64,000 nt of DNA, taken from positions 2,170,001 through 2,234,000 of the forward strand of contig NZ_CP071848.1 in the NCBI RefSeq assembly GCF_023716565.1. The letters are read 5' to 3'. The notes under the pieces were generated by a model, which did not search any database, was not told the origin of the DNA, and saw nothing but the letters and a program-made list of their open reading frames with translations. The position numbers and the translations under genes were made by a program. The stretch comes from Vibrio sp. SCSIO 43136. Its GTDB lineage: Bacteria; Pseudomonadota; Gammaproteobacteria; Enterobacterales; Vibrionaceae. Positions within the stretch are counted from its first letter, which is position 1. Every line of letters starts with the position of its first letter. Shown here piece after piece: positions 61,790 through 64,000 of the stretch.

Positions 61790-62731
61790 CTAGTAAAGCT
61801 CAGTACCATCCGGTCGGGTACGTAGTAGATTCAAGATCCACATGTACTGCTCTGGGCGATCTTTTAGTAGCTCTTCAAGCGCTTGGTTCATCATACGTGC
61901 GTCTTGCTCTTCATCACCCGTTGGGAAGCCTTCCAAAGCAGGCAAAATAAACAGTTCAAACTTACCCTTTTCTGCATTGTAAGCTGGGATCATTGGCACA
62001 ACCTTAGCGCGACTCAAACGCGCCATCTTACCAAAACCTTTTAACGTCGCTTTTTCCGTACCGAAGAATGGCACAAACACTGAGTTCTCTGCACCATGAT
62101 CTTCATCAGGCAGGTAATACGCCATGTAGCCATCTTTGATAGAACGAATGTAAGGTTTGATACCAGCGTGACGAGGCACGATTCGACCGCCGTAGCGCAT
62201 GCGCTGCACATTCATCAGCCAGTCGCCGATTGGGTTTTTCTGCGGACGGATCATGATAACTACGTCATGACCGTATGAGGAGAAATACATGCCAGTATAA
62301 TCAATCGCCCAACAGTGGGGTACCAATGCAATTACCTTCTCCCCTTTTTCCAAAAGTGGGAATAGGTGTTCTCCTCCATAGACTTCCCCACGGCTTTGAT
62401 TGTACTTTTTGCTGCGTACGGTCAGCTCGGCGTAACCGAAGAAAAACTGCGCTGCGACTTCATACATTTTCTCCAGCAGTTGCTGGCGCTCTTGTGGCGA
62501 TTTTTCTGGATAACATAGCTCGATATTTTTCTTAGCTCGACGCAAGGCACCAGATTCTCGCTTGGCAAAGAATTTCGATACACGAGCGGCCACTTTGTCT
62601 CGAAGACGGAAAGGTACAAAGGCAAGAATCAGAGCCAAGCCCACGGCGATCCACATCGGCCAATGTTTAGGGTGAAGAAACGACCATTGAAAGGTCGGGT
62701 TGTATAAATGCTTATTGATATTGTCGCTCAT
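61790..62731 (-). CDS. lpxM: Lipid A acyltransferase LpxM (MsbB)
   Basis: A 313-residue inner-membrane acyltransferase that adds the last secondary acyl chain to Kdo2-lipid IVA. It resembles E. coli LpxM throughout: FLHPKHWPMWIAVGLALIL near the start, VIALVPHCWAIDYTGM (HX4D catalytic motif, His-Cys-Trp-Ala-Ile-Asp), GIKPYIRSIKDGYMAYYLPDEDHGAENSVFVPFFG and DRPEQYMWILNLLRTRP at the end. I choose the ATG of MSDNINKH; the longer frame adds 15 residues. In vibrios LpxN-type relatives add hydroxylated chains, so acyl specificity is open. Confidence 0.9.
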   Translation of the reverse strand: MSDNINKHLYNPTFQWSFLHPKHWPMWIAVGLALILAFVPFRLRDKVAARVSKFFAKRESGALRRAKKNIELCYPEKSPQERQQLLEKMYEVAAQFFFGYAELTVRSKKYNQSRGEVYGGEHLFPLLEKGEKVIALVPHCWAIDYTGMYFSSYGHDVVIMIRPQKNPIGDWLMNVQRMRYGGRIVPRHAGIKPYIRSIKDGYMAYYLPDEDHGAENSVFVPFFGTEKATLKGFGKMARLSRAKVVPMIPAYNAEKGKFELFILPALEGFPTGDEEQDARMMNQALEELLKDRPEQYMWILNLLRTRPDGTELY

Positions 62732-62805
62732 AGAGGCACATTTTCCTGTTCGCTGTGGCGCGTTATGGTATAACAAAGCGTGTCTAAAACAAAATCACGT
62801 AAGTT

Positions 62806-63234
62806 ATGGAATTTTCTCTACATCCTCAGCTGGACAAGGATACCAGCACCATTGGTGAGTTTCCGCTTTGCCTCGCTCTTCTGCATTATGACAACGCCGT
62901 GCCTTGGGTCATTTTGGTACCCAAAATTGCCGATATCACCGAGCTTCACCAACTGCCAATGAAAAAGCAGCAACAGTATTTGAGTGAGTCTCAAGCGGTT
63001 GCCCATACGCTTGAGCGCTGCTTTGAGCCCGACAAACTCAATATTGGTATGCTGGGCAACATTGTTTCACAGCTTCATATCCATCATATCGCTCGTTTTA
63101 AATCTGACCCAGTATGGCCTGGTCCGGTGTGGGGAAACACATCTGGACAAAAACGTTCGGACAGCGACCAGCAACAGATGCTCAAACAACTTAGAACAGA
63201 GTTAGTAAAATTCCCTGAGTTTGTTTCTCACTGA
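62806..63234 (+). CDS. HIT-domain protein
   Basis: A 142-residue histidine-triad protein. The triad region is NIGMLGNIVSQLHIHHIARF, and it ends PVWPGPVWG, as in the HIT subgroup found next to lpxM-type genes in vibrios. HIT proteins hydrolyse or transfer nucleotides; substrate unknown. Divergent from lpxM with a 74-base gap. Confidence 0.9.
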   Translation: MEFSLHPQLDKDTSTIGEFPLCLALLHYDNAVPWVILVPKIADITELHQLPMKKQQQYLSESQAVAHTLERCFEPDKLNIGMLGNIVSQLHIHHIARFKSDPVWPGPVWGNTSGQKRSDSDQQQMLKQLRTELVKFPEFVSH

Positions 63235-63255
63235 TACCCGATACCACCTTTAAAA

Positions 63256-63297
63256 ATAAAAAAGCGCCTCTAACATCAGAGGCGCTTTCTTATTTTT
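63256..63297 (+). terminator. Terminator after the HIT gene
   Basis: AAAGCGCCTCT and AGAGGCGCTTT form an 11-base stem with a six-base loop, followed by a T-rich stretch. Confidence 0.9.
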
Positions 63298-63529
63298 CAT
63301 GCCATGCACGGCAAAACAACGTTAATTTCGTCAATTTAGTACTCGTCAAAAACGTAAAAATAGCTAAAACGACCCAGCAGAAACCATAGTCCAAACCTTT
63401 TCTCACTGCTAATCAACCTCAACAAAACCCCGTAAGCCATTGATTAAATTAAACTTTAAACCAGTGTCGGATTTCTTATGGCTAATGGCGTTAATTCACT
63501 AAGGAAATTAAGTGGGGGTACGTATAGTG

Positions 63530-63660
63530 AACCCATCTCGAGGAGATACTCCTCTTTGAATTCCAGAAGTGATGTAGTTCGCTACATCACTCCGGCAGCA
63601 AGCGAAGGTGTCGTTGGCACCCGTGGTATAGTCCCCCCGGCTATACCACGTTATTTTTTT
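63530..63660 (+). ncRNA. Candidate structured small RNA, unrecognised
   Basis: Four hairpins follow in a row on the plus strand: GAGGAG-ATA-CTCCTC (63540), AGTGATGTAG-TTCG-CTACATCACT (63568-63591, perfect, UUCG loop), GGTG-x7-CACC (63607-63621), and GTGGTATAG-TCCCCCCGG-CTATACCAC (63623-63649) with a T-rich tail, a good terminator with a C-rich loop. No convincing protein frame lies here. A -10-like TATAGT is at 63523. It does not match any Vibrio RNA I know (Qrr, Spot 42, RyhB, CsrB, GcvB, 6S). Confidence 0.5.
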
Positions 63661-63676
63661 TCTGCTTCTCTAGGAA

Positions 63677-63982
63677 TTACTCTTCCGATGAACTTGGGAA
63701 TCTACCTTCACCGTTTTTCAGCGGCAGTTCAACCACCAGTTCTCCATCTCGATATACCTTCAACTTAGAATACTTAGCGTCATCCACTTTCAGTGCAGTA
63801 AAAGCATTGATTGAAAAAGTCGACTGACGGTACTCGCGTTCTAGGTGATAGTGCAAATGCAGCTCTCCATCGACCCCAACTAACTGATCAACAATAAACA
63901 GCTCTCGCTGCTCTTCTGGGGCCATGACACTCTCTGCAACAGTCACATACAAGTAGTGTTCGAATTCATGTTCGCTAGGCAT
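63677..63982 (-). CDS. Hypothetical protein, possibly cut by the window edge
   Basis: An open frame of 101 residues from the ATG of MPSEHEFEHYLYVTVAES to a stop at 63677. The same frame stays open upstream to the window edge (D-E-N-A-K-K before the Met), so the true start may lie outside. Acidic, beta-rich (GVDGELHLHYHLEREYRQSTFSINAF, then YSKLKVYRDGELVVELPLKNGEGR). No family recognised. Confidence 0.6.
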   Translation of the reverse strand: MPSEHEFEHYLYVTVAESVMAPEEQRELFIVDQLVGVDGELHLHYHLEREYRQSTFSINAFTALKVDDAKYSKLKVYRDGELVVELPLKNGEGRFPSSSEE

Positions 63983-64000
63983 CTTTTTGGCATTTTCGTC

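Noticed and set aside
63478..63768. Plus-strand open frame of 96 codons over the hairpin region
   Set aside because: It reads through several perfect hairpins and a terminator and overlaps the gene on the other strand; it looks non-coding.
1..64000. CRISPR arrays, rRNA genes, insertion sequences with transposases
   Set aside because: None seen: no regular spacer-repeat arrays beyond the 20-bp iterons, which have no unique spacers, no rRNA signatures, and no IS transposase.

Overview
The window is a chromosomal segment of a marine gammaproteobacterium, very probably a Vibrio. The evidence is the minC-minD-minE, rnd, fadD, slp, yoaA-tsaB, purU and yecM/argS neighbourhood, the argU-like tRNA beside folD, Na+-type TRAP transport, many chemoreceptors and hybrid kinases, and Fur-box iron genes. 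All calls come from reading the sequence and from family knowledge; no database search was run.

Layout. 1-800: the 3' part of a TumE-like toxin gene and an apparently orphan Tai4-like type VI immunity gene. 930-4060: a dctPQM TRAP C4-dicarboxylate transporter. 4300-13400: a glucose/mannose-type ABC importer (gtsABCD-like) with a GltS/GltR-like two-component pair, and a chemoreceptor gene lying between the kinase and regulator genes. 13576-17900: a hybrid sensor kinase divergent from a small PstS-like periplasmic protein and a beta-barrel protein. 17947-23839: miscellaneous and accessory genes (a HEPN-like protein, a membrane-anchored Mrr-type nuclease, a methyltransferase-HNH fusion, a DUF6933-like protein). 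24108-34832: a Fur-controlled catecholate siderophore locus with TonB receptor, FepBDGC-type importer, PvdQ-like Ntn acylase, AraC regulator and siderophore-interacting flavoprotein.

34962-41076 is the most unusual part: a compact element of about 6.1 kb integrated in tRNA-Arg(UCU). It is bounded by an 86-bp direct repeat that contains the whole tRNA. It carries a tyrosine integrase, a serine resolvase with res-like half-sites, 20-bp iterons, two catalytically degenerate RNase H-like proteins, a small membrane protein, and a 456-residue protein with family A/T7-like polymerase motifs (best guess: the TV-Pol group of mobile-element polymerases). I see no capsid, conjugation or cargo genes, so it looks like a minimal integrating and self-replicating element.

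41269-64000 is mostly core genome: folD, a lytic transglycosylase, ycgL, minCDE, rnd, fadD, an alpha/beta hydrolase, slp, tsaB, yoaA, purU, a Cache chemoreceptor, a type II restriction-modification pair inserted before yecM, argS, lpxM, a HIT protein, a candidate structured RNA, and a hypothetical gene at the right edge.
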